DNA from: Cinnamomum chago
Lineage: Eukaryota > Streptophyta > Magnoliopsida > Laurales > Lauraceae
Reading direction: 5' to 3'
NCBI GenBank assembly: GCA_038049695.1
Contig: CP142452.1
Coordinates: forward strand, 81,572,501-81,636,500
DNA length: 64,000 nucleotides
The notes under the pieces are model-generated. The model was given only the letters and a program-made list of their open reading frames with translations. It had not been told where the DNA came from and did not search any database. A program made the translations under genes and the position numbers. The stretch's first letter is position 1. The number at the start of each line of letters is the position of its first letter. This document shows, one piece after another, positions 1 through 9,595 of this stretch.

Positions 1-1760
1 AGAATTTGGACAGTTATCTCAAGTGAGGGGACTCGAATGCTCAAAAGGCCCAAATTCTCATAATCCAAAATAGTAGATACAGCTGGTGGTGTTCATGGAT
101 CACGCAAACCTGAGCCCGACCAAGGCTTAGCCCGCTTTTGGCCAGGGTTGGGCCTTAGGTATGCGCCCCAATTATAAGTATGGTCCGTTTATTATGTGGT
201 ATGGGCTTGGATGATGTGTTGTAGAGCCCAAAGGAAGGCCTGGCCTGGATAAGATGGACAACATAACATGGTTCCACTTCTCTCTCCCCAAGTTAAAACC
301 GTTTTAAGATTGGGGCTACCTAATTTTTCTATTCCACTTTCCATGTCTGACTCTTCCTACCTACTTCCATTTTGAGGTGTCAATCAGCTTTGAGTGATTT
401 TCTTCTGTAATCACCTATCACTTTCAATTTTCCATTCTCTCTCATGGAATATATTCCTTTCTTCTCTACTTTGTCCAAGCTCCAAGGCCAACAATACCTT
501 GCACAAAACCATCAACTAGCCTAAGTTGAATGTAATCATGATCCTTCTCCTTTCTTAACTAATTTATGAGGTAGGGAATGGGAACAATTATACTCCTAAG
601 ATTTACTTATGTTCTTGAATCCATGCGGACAAAGATTGTTTGAGGGCCTCTTGTAGATCCTCCTCACCTTTATTCCTTAACCACCAACACTTCTAATAAG
701 AATGCAATCCTATAGAATATCTTGGAAAGTCGATATTAAAAAAACAGAGAGAACTGGGCCGTTCGTGAAGATTGAATGCATGAATAACGTGGTTAAAAAT
801 GAAGTTTAGAAATGAATTTCAACAAAAATGATCATCCAATAATATTTTCTTTTAGGAAAATAGGATATAAAAAAGAAGATTTTATTTGATATTAACTTTT
901 TTTAAATTCTCATTTAATCTCCATAGAAAACAATGAATATCAAAGGGTCCATGCACATATGAGGTTTTTTAGTATATCAATCATCATAAAAAATAGAAAA
1001 TAAAAAGTGTTGTCAGATCATTTATTGGTACATGTTTTAATTAAATCAAATTTTCATGAAGTGGTGCGACCCACTTTAAATGAATCCAAACCGTCTTTTA
1101 AGTTCTGGCAATGACCAAAAGCTCAGGTCAATTACTCTGGCCCTTGGATTGGACACATGAAAAACACTGGCTAATAATTTCTTTTTGTCCATTCCACTGG
1201 TGAACGTAGTAGCTTTGATTGGATTGAAATCTTAGAGGAGGAAATTGTGTATATGATGGACAGTCCGGATGATCGAAAGTTGGACTTTTGCGCAGAAAAT
1301 ACCTAATGGGCCCTTGAATGCAAGTTGGATCAGTTTGTAGAAAATCAAAAGATATGCAAGGTTCACCTCCTGACTCTCTTCGGTGAGATACAAGCCTAGC
1401 AAGGTTCATGGGCTGGGCTGAGGTATATCCAGGTCCCGCCCGAGTTCTACAATATATGTCCAAGTCCGGCCTGTTTGAAGATATGTAAGTCCAGGCCCAG
1501 CCCCAGTTTACTTGAAAAAAATAAAATAGATTCTTCTTCTATAATTCCAAGTTGTAGCTCAAGTGGTGGTCCCGTACAGGTAGAATTGAGATGGCAAACC
1601 CACTGTTGTCAGATGTTAGTGATCTATGGAACCCAGTGGTTGAACAGTTTGAAAATAGGTTATCAACATGGAAGAGTCAATACTTTGCATTGGATGTCAA
1701 AAATATATTGATGAAGTCAGTGCTATTCTGAAAGAGGCAGAAGAGATGTGTTGGGTTTGA
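1..1760. other. Intergenic DNA without a recognised gene
   Basis: AT-rich plant intergenic sequence with scattered stop codons in all frames. Two short open stretches near 1.1-1.7 kb have no recognisable domain, no splice support and repeat-like GGGCCY-rich composition around 1,380-1,500. Nothing here supports a gene. Confidence 0.6.
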
Positions 1761-1870
1761 GAGGTGCTACACACCCCGATGGGGAGCCCCGGCTCCTGGG
1801 GTCCGTTGGATCCTAAGTAACGGACTCCAGGGGAGCCCGGGCTCCCAGTCGGGGGTGCCTAGACTTCTAC
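1761..1870. mobile_element. 110-bp fold-back MITE (Mutator-like) with 9-bp target duplication
   Basis: The element is almost entirely an inverted repeat. A GC-rich left arm (containing GATGGGGAGCCCCGGCTCC) faces a right arm (containing GGGAGCCCGGGCTCCC) across a short centre around GGATCCTAAG at about 1,808-1,817. It is flanked by a perfect 9-bp direct repeat GTTGGGTTT (1752-1760 and 1871-1879). Outer ends pair imperfectly (GAGAGGTGCTACACACCCC against GTAGAAGTCTAGGCACCCC). A 9-bp duplication with long terminal inverted repeats is the hallmark of Mutator-like elements, so this is most simply a small non-autonomous MULE-type fold-back. It is much more GC-rich than its surroundings. The family assignment is an inference. 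Confidence 0.72.
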
Positions 1871-1879
1871 GTTGGGTTT

Positions 1880-2423
1880 TAGGATGGAATGAAAGAGAAT
1901 GAAAGGATAAAAATTTGTCATAAATGTAATTTTTCTACGAAAAAAAATTTGATTTGGAAAACTTTGATGCTATCTGAAATGTTCAAAATTTTCATATCCT
2001 TAATTTTCTAAAAATGGGCCTAAAGTTTTATAACCCCCCCCCCCACAACAAAATAAATAAATAAATGGAGAACACTTTAAGAAATGGAAAAAAGGCTAAA
2101 ATATCATGAAAAGCTCAGGTGCTGTCGTTACTATGAGCATCCTTGCAGGAAGGGAAAAATCCTAGCCATTAAAATCTTCTCTACTAGTCCGATCTGTATT
2201 TTTCCAAGATTTTCTATTTCATTTTTTTATAGGATTTTCACTGGTTGAAATAAAAGTTCTTGCATTCTCCAACTTGATTGATTGTTCAGTTTACTGGGCC
2301 TTGCTTGTACCGTCGGACATAGTCGATTGCACGTTGCCATGGTAAAGAAGAGAAAACTCTTGGCACGCCTCTGTAACCAATTTTTTATAAATAATAAAAA
2401 GGAACAACAATAAAAATTGTTTA
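1880..2423. other. Intergenic DNA between two MITEs
   Basis: AT-rich, with a C-tract near 2,033 and an (AAAT)n-like run near 2,050. No supported coding region. The 3-bp TTA at 2421-2423 is the left target duplication of the next element. Confidence 0.55.
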
Positions 2424-2925
2424 GTGCACGTTTGTGTACCCACGTCAGCAAATTCCATAGAAATGAAAACCCCGGAAAAAAATTTCCGTAAAATTTAGAA
2501 ATTCATGTTTGGTGCAAAAAAAGATTTCTCATTGAATTAGTGCAAATGTTGTTTGGTGCAGCTATAGATTCTTTATAGAAAATTAAAATTTCTTATTTAG
2601 TGATGTAATTTTTTGAAGAAAAATAATATAACATGTATATTATTTATTTAACATTAAATAATAATTTATATAAAGAAATAAAAAATGAAAAAGTTATATG
2701 GTTTTTGGGTTGAAATAGATAAAAATAAGGAAAAAAAGAAGTTTTCTGAGGAAATCCATTTCCCAAACCCCCTTATAGGAAATACATTTCCACAATTATT
2801 AAGAAAAATACTGACGAGGAAGAAAAACATTTCCGCAGAATTATTTCGCACCAAATACCGAAAAAATGAGTTTTCCGTGAAAAACTGTTAACTATTATGT
2901 GAAAAAGTATTACACAAACATGTCT
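2424..2925. mobile_element. Tourist-like (PIF/Harbinger) MITE, copy A
   Basis: This 502-bp non-coding element is bounded by a TTA duplication (2421-2423 and 2926-2928). Its terminal inverted repeats start GTGCACGTTTGTGTA on the left and read AGACATGTTTGTGTA on the complementary right end. A 3-bp TWA duplication with a G/A-rich end running into a GTTTG motif is typical of Tourist MITEs. The interior shares blocks such as TTTGGTGCAAAAA and TTGTTTGGTG with the element at 6712-7157, so the two are members of one family. Short open frames on both strands inside it are by-products of the inverted repeats. Confidence 0.75.
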
Positions 2926-3302
2926 TTAGTGTGCTGGCTTTTCCTGTAGAAAAGCCCATAGAGATGTGCTAAGATGATTTTGTGAGTGCAACGCTAAGAT
3001 TTTGTGAGTGCTAAGATTTGCTTTCAGCCAAGAAGAAACCGTGGAAACACACAAACGTGGGAAAAAACCGAAGAAACACAAAGGGGTTTTCTTAAAGATG
3101 CAAAAAGCCAATTTCTAGTGACAGTCAATCAGTTTCATCCCATCCAACATTCCCACAGACCCCCTTTTGTTAACAGACAAAAAGAGGACTCGGGAGCATC
3201 ATCACCAATACCCATTTGCCACAAGGGGATGCCAACCACATCAATGAGGGGGATAATCCTTGCCGTCCATATCAATGATAATTGTGTTGATAACTGGATT
3301 AT

Positions 3303-3491
3303 CGGGAAAGTTTCAAGTGCATCTATCCCTCACCATAGGGTGGTGAGAGACACTTCCCATTTTTACACATGAAGACAAGGAAGTGTACCTCACCCTATGT
3401 ACTTAAAAAGTAACTTTTGTACTTGAAAATGCCCAATTATAGAAGTGTCACTCACCCTATGATGAGGAATGGATGCACTTGAAACCTCCCC
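3303..3491. mobile_element. hAT-like short MITE, copy 1 (189 bp)
   Basis: Inverted termini carry a block around CAAGTGCATC-ATCCCTCA followed by CATAGGGTG on the left, and its complement on the right (3,450-3,485). The candidate 8-bp target duplication is degenerate: TGGATTAT (3295-3302) against TGAATAAT (3492-3499), 6 of 8 matching, suggesting an old insertion. The element at 32267-32459 has the same terminal motif and a perfect 8-bp duplication, which supports the boundary choice here. There is no coding capacity. Confidence 0.65.
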
Positions 3492-3650
3492 TGAATAATC
3501 ATTTGACAAGACATAAATTGACATGTAGATCATTCCCATGAACACTTCAAGATCTCACCCTCCCACTCTAAAAGTATTATTATAAGTCATTATTTCTCTA
3601 CGTATCAATAGCAGTACGTTGCAACTAAAAATAATAAGATGCCAATGAAA

Positions 3651-4619
3651 CTAACATAAAGTAAAATAAGATAACATCAACACCACCAAACCGCTCAAAA
3701 CGGTTCCAACGAACTCACAACGGTTCAGACTCGACCCCGACTCGTCCTGGCTGCTCACCGGACTCGGTGCATTACTCGGCATCGAACTCACCGGCGCCAA
3801 ACTTCCTGGGGGACTTCGCTCTCCCGAAAACACAGGACCCGGAGTATCCGAACTCACCGGAGAAGTCGCCGGAGTTAATGGAATCAGCGGTGTTTCCGGC
3901 GACATTGTCGGACTTTCTGCACCCGAGGAAGGACTGACACCTGGAGCAATCGACGGAGAGATAACTTGGGTTGCCGGAGATATCCCTGGAGCAGTCACCG
4001 GAGGTTTTGAAGCCGGAGATGTCACCGGAGGCATTGTTGCCGGGGAGTTTGCCGGTGCAACAGAAGGAGCAATCTCCCGGGTTGGCGGAGATTTCGCCGG
4101 CGCTGTCACCGGAGGTGCAGTAGTCGGAGACGTCACCGGGGAAATCACCGGCGACGTTATCACTGGAGATTTGGTCGGTGTGGTCGCCGGAGATTTAGAC
4201 ACCGAAGATGTCGCCGGCGGCATTGTCGCCGGAGATTTCGACACCGGAGATGTCGCCGGAGATTTCGACACCGGAGATGTCGCCGGCGGCATTGTCACAG
4301 GAGATTTCTCCGGTGCTGTTGCAGGAGAGTGAGACGCTGGAGATGTGGCTGGGGATATTACAGGAGTTGATTTTGAGGGAGATGCGGTTGGGGGTGTTCC
4401 TAGTGCCGGTGTGGCGGTTGGGGGCTGAGATGAGATGGGGGACTCTGAAGGGGCTTGGGGAGAAAATGGTGGTGGAGAAATGGCCGGTGTTCGTTTTGGA
4501 GATTTCGCCGGAGGGGATGAGATGTGGGCAGTTGGCGCTGACGCAGGCGACTGCGCATTGCCGGAATCTAATGCCACTAAAAGAAAGATGGCAAACCGAA
4601 TGAGGCCATGCATTTTCAA
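3651..4619 (-). CDS. Classical arabinogalactan protein, GPI-anchored (322 aa)
   Basis: A secreted proline/hydroxyproline-rich proteoglycan backbone expected at the plasma membrane and cell wall. Residues 1-22 form a signal peptide (basic start, hydrophobic run, then GNA) with likely cleavage before Gln23. Residues ~23-290 are almost only Pro, Ala, Ser and Thr, full of SPA, TPA, SPV and PPA dipeptide contexts that guide prolyl hydroxylation and arabinogalactan addition, with a repeated unit of the form SPVSKSPAT. The tail (~300-322) is hydrophobic after a small-residue stretch (GSSLN), fitting a GPI-anchor signal. At 322 aa it is longer than most classical AGPs (about 130-200 aa), and it lacks the Lys-rich block of the AGP17/18/19 group. 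The intronless single exon is usual for the class. The first Met is used here; a second in-frame Met two codons later would serve equally. Function is inferred from the class only. Confidence 0.9.
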   Translation of the reverse strand: MKMHGLIRFAIFLLVALDSGNAQSPASAPTAHISSPPAKSPKRTPAISPPPFSPQAPSESPISSQPPTATPALGTPPTASPSKSTPVISPATSPASHSPATAPEKSPVTMPPATSPVSKSPATSPVSKSPATMPPATSSVSKSPATTPTKSPVITSPVISPVTSPTTAPPVTAPAKSPPTREIAPSVAPANSPATMPPVTSPASKPPVTAPGISPATQVISPSIAPGVSPSSGAESPTMSPETPLIPLTPATSPVSSDTPGPVFSGERSPPGSLAPVSSMPSNAPSPVSSQDESGSSLNRCEFVGTVLSGLVVLMLSYFTLC

Positions 4620-4750
4620 GTGAGATGCAGAAGACGAATCAACGTTCTTCTTGTAATGTTTTTATTGGGAAGGAAGGGGGCAGAGAGAGAGTGTCTGTGA
4701 CTGTGACTGTGAGAGGGAGAACTGAGAAGGGTAAAGGAAGTTAGGAGGAT

Positions 4751-4763
4751 AGGTTTTAAAAAG
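4751..4763 (-). promoter_or_regulatory. Possible TATA-like element of the arabinogalactan gene
   Basis: On the minus strand an AT-only TTTTTAAAA motif lies about 130 bases upstream of the start codon, followed by a CT-rich stretch (4,620-4,740) that looks like a plant 5' leader. No other TATA-like motif lies closer. The assignment rests on position alone. Confidence 0.35.
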
Positions 4764-6708
4764 GGTATGGGGGTGGGTAAGGAGGAATGGCCGTTTGAAT
4801 TTTAAAAAGAATAAATGTCATGTGAACGTTGGTGGGTGGGCCGTGGTGGTCGTTTCGGACTTGAATGTTTTGTCTGCCTCTGTCTGGCCTGTGATGTCCG
4901 TACGTACGGATGCAAAGCGTGTGATCTAAACCATCCGAATTGTGCATGCCATTTCTCTCGGTCTATCCAAATCAGGGCGGTTTTAAACGGCCCCCCCCCC
5001 CAAAAAAAACAAAAAAAAAAAAAAAAAAAAAGGACATTCAGGGCTGGGCATTTTTTTTTCTTTAATATTTCATCTTCTTCATCTGCGTGTAATTGGATAG
5101 GGAGATGCCTCAGCCATTTGTTCTTACATTCAGAAGTTGTTTGTTTGTTGTTGTTACCAATGTTTTGGGGGTCCGAGTCTCGGTACTTTATTTGTAGAGT
5201 TGAGTGGAATAAAAATTATTTTGAAGAAAAAATAATATATATGTGAGTTATGATGTTATTTAGTTTTTAGTTGTTTGTGATGGAATCTTTTTTACTTTTT
5301 TTAATTAAAAAATAGAGTTTTTTGGTCTTTTAGTGGAGAAATGAGGTTACTTTTTGACTTTTTTGAAAAAAAATATGATGAAAAATATGAATTAAAGTGC
5401 TTTTGGTGGGTTTTTTTTTTTTTTTTTAGAAATGGGGTTTTACCTTACTTGACTCTACTAGTAGAATTGCCAAACAAATCCAAATTTAAGAGAATTCTCA
5501 TATTTAGGGAGTGAATCCTAGGGTGGGTTATTTGTTAAAAATCGAAGCTGCCAGGATTGAATGATGTTGTCATTCTGTAAGAGAGGTCTCCAATTTTTGC
5601 TCTTTTAAGATTTGGTCCCAGCTTAGGATTGACCATATATTAATAATGTTATTAATAAATATGAGCATAAGATTTTGTCGATCATGTTCTTCATTATGTG
5701 GTTAAACTTATATTGTTCAATTGATAAATCCCACACACCGAACGAATGTTTATTTTTAAGTGGCTTTAATTTTCAATAGGTGCGAGTGTTGTGAAATTCA
5801 ACTCCTTCATCTCATGAATTCTCGAGAGTCAAAGACTTCGGAGGCAGGATTCGTGACTCTTTATTAGCATGCAGCAGTGGATCTGCACTTCAAGTTTGGA
5901 TCCCCAAGTGTAATTTTCACATGCTTCCAGTGAATATGACGTGTGGAAGTCCATTTTGGGGCCTACTTATTTATAATCGATACCATTCAAAAATAAATTA
6001 CTTTATTGCCTACCCTGGCTTAGGTTTACCATTAATTTTACTTCACTAGGAGTTAGTCCTATATTAAGATTGAGAAAATGACTAATAATGTGATATATAT
6101 ATAATTTAATATATTATTAATGATATGCATTATCATGTTATGGATCATATGTTCACTAAATCCTATTTAAGTAAAATTTGAAAACATGCCATTTCATTTT
6201 GAACATGCCGGTGGATCTGGACTCCCATCACATCCGTTGGTTTGCTGGATTTTAAAAGATGTTGACACTACTTTGGATAAGGGGAATAAAAACTGTTGCT
6301 GATATCGTCTTTTCATGCCAAATGATCTTTGAAATTATTCTTCTTTCTTATATAACATTTTCTTCTCTTCTTTTCACAATAATCAAATGATTCTAACCAA
6401 AAGTAACCCTCACTTTCCCCCTTTCCTCTTTCTAGCTAAGAATAATTGTCACGATGAACATGGACGATGATATAAAACAGACAGCATCTTGCAAAGTGAA
6501 GATGCAAACTATGTACCCGTGACCTTCCCTTTTAAGTGGCACGGATGTAGAGGCCTTCATGAGAACACAAAGAGCCTCTTTGCTCTCTCTGTGTAACAGC
6601 TTAAATCTAAAGTAGCATAATTATGGAAAAGGTTGGATTGTCTAGGCTGCAAAATGAAGGGTTGCAGTTCTCATCATCCAAATTAAACCTACTCCCATGA
6701 TCTATGAT
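4764..6708. other. Intergenic DNA with homopolymer tracts
   Basis: Contains a C10 tract followed by long A-runs (4,990-5,030) and T-runs near 5,410. Much of 5.2-6.7 kb is AT-rich with stops in all frames. No gene is supported. Confidence 0.55.
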
Positions 6709-6711
6709 TAA

Positions 6712-7157
6712 GGGCACATTTATGTAGAGGCAACTTCTATATAAAGATGAAATTGCCACATCAACAAATTCTATGGTTTTTAAATACCTTATAAAAGATT
6801 TTGTGAGGAAGTTAAAAATTCATATTTGGTGCAAAAAGTTTTTCCTCGATGAATTTGTACTGATGTTGTTTGGTGTAGCTGTGGATTTCTTTAGTGAGTA
6901 GGTAGGTGGATGGATGTGGAGAAGAAAGAGGGTGGTTGTGTGGAGTTGGGTGGAAGTGAAGAAGTGGGGGTCAGTTTTCCGTAGAAATGGACTTCCCATA
7001 ACCCAACCCCCCCCCCCCTAAAGAAGTCTATGAAGGAAAAGACTGACGTGGCGAAAAAACAAGTCTGCGGAAAATTGTCGCACCAAACACATGAGAAACA
7101 AGTTTTCCACAAAAATTCACATCATCTTCCACACAAATGGGTTACACAAACGTGCCC
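6712..7157. mobile_element. Tourist-like (PIF/Harbinger) MITE, copy B
   Basis: A 446-bp element with terminal inverted repeats GGGCACATTTATGTA and, on the complementary right end, GGGCACGTTTGTGTA. A TAA duplication flanks it (6709-6711 and 7158-7160). It shares internal blocks with copy A at 2424-2925, including the TTTGGTGCAAAAA region on the left and GCACCAAA plus TTTTCC motifs on the right. A C10 tract sits at about 7,008-7,018. No transposase is encoded. Confidence 0.78.
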
Positions 7158-7160
7158 TAA

Positions 7161-8779
7161 AGGAAGTGTTAGATGTAAACATGGAATTTCAAGAGCATCA
7201 TTATTTTTCTTGGCTATTAATGGGGCTATATGGCTACAGCACAATCATGACCACCTGATGTTTAATTATCATGCATGTCATCTTATGCTTTCGTTTTCAC
7301 TGAAAGGATATGGATGCTAAGAAGTGACCTTCATTGGATTCTTTATGTGCGGTCGGTTTTTTTATGTTTTTTTTTAGCACACCTAAGATCAAGTTATACC
7401 TCCTCACTGTGGAGTTCCAAGCTCATGACACTACAGGGGATCCGGACTCCTTGCATTAGAATATCATTCACACCTTTTGACTGTTCACCTTTGCATGCAT
7501 GACATTGGTGAATTGCTATCAATAGCATCCTCTTAACCATCTATGACTGCGACAATCTTCAAGTCTATCAAACAATCATTAGTAGCTAATCAATTGATCT
7601 TCAACCATCTATGCTCAAGTACCGTAGCCATTGTGGCCTATCAATGATTTTCATTAATTAATTGTAGGTAGATTGGTTTACTATGATCAATCTAGTATTG
7701 GTTCCGCTTCAATTAGAGTGACTTATAAGAATTATTTCTAAAATATAAAATTATTATTCTGAGCAGTTTTGATTCATTACAACGATCCCTATTTTCTTCC
7801 CATGCTAATTATGCTTACTAAGTTTTGAGAAATTGTCTTAAAAGTATTCAAGTATTTTTAAATTTAGAGTTTTCTTAGTTGGTTTTTTTTTTCTTTTTAA
7901 TGCAATAGTAGGGGACAAAAATCCACCGTGTGGAGGCTATTTGCAGTGGAAAAGGAATCTGCTACTATATGGGACATAGCAGTAGATAAAGGGAAAAAAA
8001 AAAAAAAAAAACACTCCTAAAAGTGAACATTAGCTGTGGAGCAAAATAGAGAACTTCTCCAACTTAAAAAGTAGTTTTTGGCCTCGAAAATCTAGTGGCG
8101 AAATTAAAAGTCATTTGGCATCATTCCTATCATGAATGATTCTTTTTCAAAAATTGTCTGTGCTAGAATAGTGCTATTTTAAAAATGAAATAGGTTGAAT
8201 TGCTTGACAGCTTCAGCCAAAATTGTTCCCAGCTAGAGTAAATATGTTAGATATCTCAAATCCTCTTTTTAGTTAAAAATAATAATATTTGTCTTATCCC
8301 TTTCCATCTTGGAATGAATTGAAGCATGGGTTATAATGGATGGCCAAGTGATCAACGGTTTCCTCTTGTAAATTCTACCCTTCTCCAATACCAATTATAG
8401 AATCTTACATTTCATTGAACTACCACTTATTCCAAAACTATTAGTGATAAGAAAATGCACAACAATGATTTTATTGTGAGGGCGATGATTAGATCACAAT
8501 TATGAACGGTCAAGAGAGATGGTGGACGTTAATCTTAACAGCCGTTTAACTTATAGTAGGCTATTTGTGTGGGCTTTCTTACATGGCTGACCAGGGTTTG
8601 AACTTGGATAGACAACCTTTTTTCACTTGTGTAGATATTTTTCTAATTTGTGCAGGTTGTCTTTTCGTATGTGTGTGCGGGGTTCTCTCTTCGGTCCAGC
8701 CCCTTGGTTTGGTTACCAAATAAAAAACATTTACTTGTACTAGGCTATTTTGTCATATTGACAATAGGTGGCCTCTCTC
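7161..8779. other. Intergenic DNA without a recognised gene
   Basis: AT-rich with scattered short open frames that show no domain or splice structure. At 8,570-8,740 a GGTTTGAAC motif and a CTTGG-TTTGGTTACC end vaguely resemble the SINE at 21,488-21,721, but the likeness is too weak to call. Confidence 0.5.
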
Positions 8780-8792
8780 AAGAGCCTAACTT

Positions 8793-8813
8793 TCTACCCA
8801 AAAAAAACAAAAA
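8793..8813 (+). mobile_element. Extremely 5'-truncated retroposon: a poly-A tail between 13-bp target duplications
   Basis: A perfect 13-bp direct repeat AAGAGCCTAACTT occurs at 8780-8792 and 8814-8826. The 21 bases between them are TCTACCC followed by an A-rich tail with one C. This is what a reverse-transcribed insertion looks like when synthesis stops within a few bases of the tail. Confidence 0.55.
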
Positions 8814-9073
8814 AAGAGCCTAACTTGCTTGTGAGTCAAAAACCCCGAACCACAAGACGATCCGGACTCATGCATCACTACTACTAGTCTACTACCGCCA
8901 CCACAACGCGTCCAAACACTTGCTATCACATAATTCTTTCGTAGCTGCAGAGAAATGATAACGTGAGGTCGCGATTGTCATCGAGTAACAGCCCCGTTGT
9001 TGTTTCGGTGGGCCACACAGTTACAAGATGATATGGTGCATGCTGCCTAAATCTATCTAAGGTAAAGCGAAAC

Positions 9074-9080
9074 TATAAAT
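9074..9080 (+). promoter_or_regulatory. Candidate TATA box of the maturase gene
   Basis: TATAAAT lies in an otherwise GC-richer stretch, about 520 bases upstream of the proposed start codon and about 420 bases before the exon at 9495-9674. It would give a transcript starting near 9,105-9,115, with a first leader exon up to a possible donor (GTTG|GTATAT) near 9,330. Confidence 0.4.
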
Positions 9081-9595
9081 CGGGCCAGCACCCACTATAC
9101 GTTCTGCACGCTGTGTGTTTGTAGAAATGCCTGTGAGAGTATTTGATACCAAGTGGCTTGCCTTTCTCCTTCATCTTACATCTACAAGGGCTGCTTGGCC
9201 CTTGGTTGATGTTGTTTCTGATTTGGTAGTGGGGATGGCATTGGGAAGATGGAAATGCAAAACCAACCTTGCAATATCTGCTTTCCCCGTTTTCACAAAT
9301 GCATAACTATTAATCTTGTTGCTCACTGTTGGTATATCTAATTGCTCCCTCCTTACTCATGTCATGTTGAAGTCAGCGTTGGAACGGTATCTGATTGGTT
9401 ATTTTGTTACATATTTTTTTTCTTTGGTCCTATTTTCATGAGTTTTACTGCATACTTATTGATTAAGACTGTAATTCTCTTATTATGTGTGTAGCTGGTA
9501 ACTCAGAATTCTTGTGTTATTCGGGTTATATTTCATTGCTTTGCATGTTGAACAGCTCTCAGGATAAAGTTGTTGTTCATTTACCAATTGCGCAC

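Noticed and set aside
2666..2891. Open frames on both strands at 2.67-2.89 kb
   Set aside because: Inside a Tourist-like MITE; no domain.
4208..4623. Plus-strand open frames opposite the arabinogalactan gene
   Set aside because: They mirror the P/A/S/T-rich codons on the other strand; low-complexity coding sequence is often open in several frames.
6891..7320. Open frames around 6.9-7.3 kb
   Set aside because: Mostly inside MITE copy B and crossing its end; no domain or coding bias.
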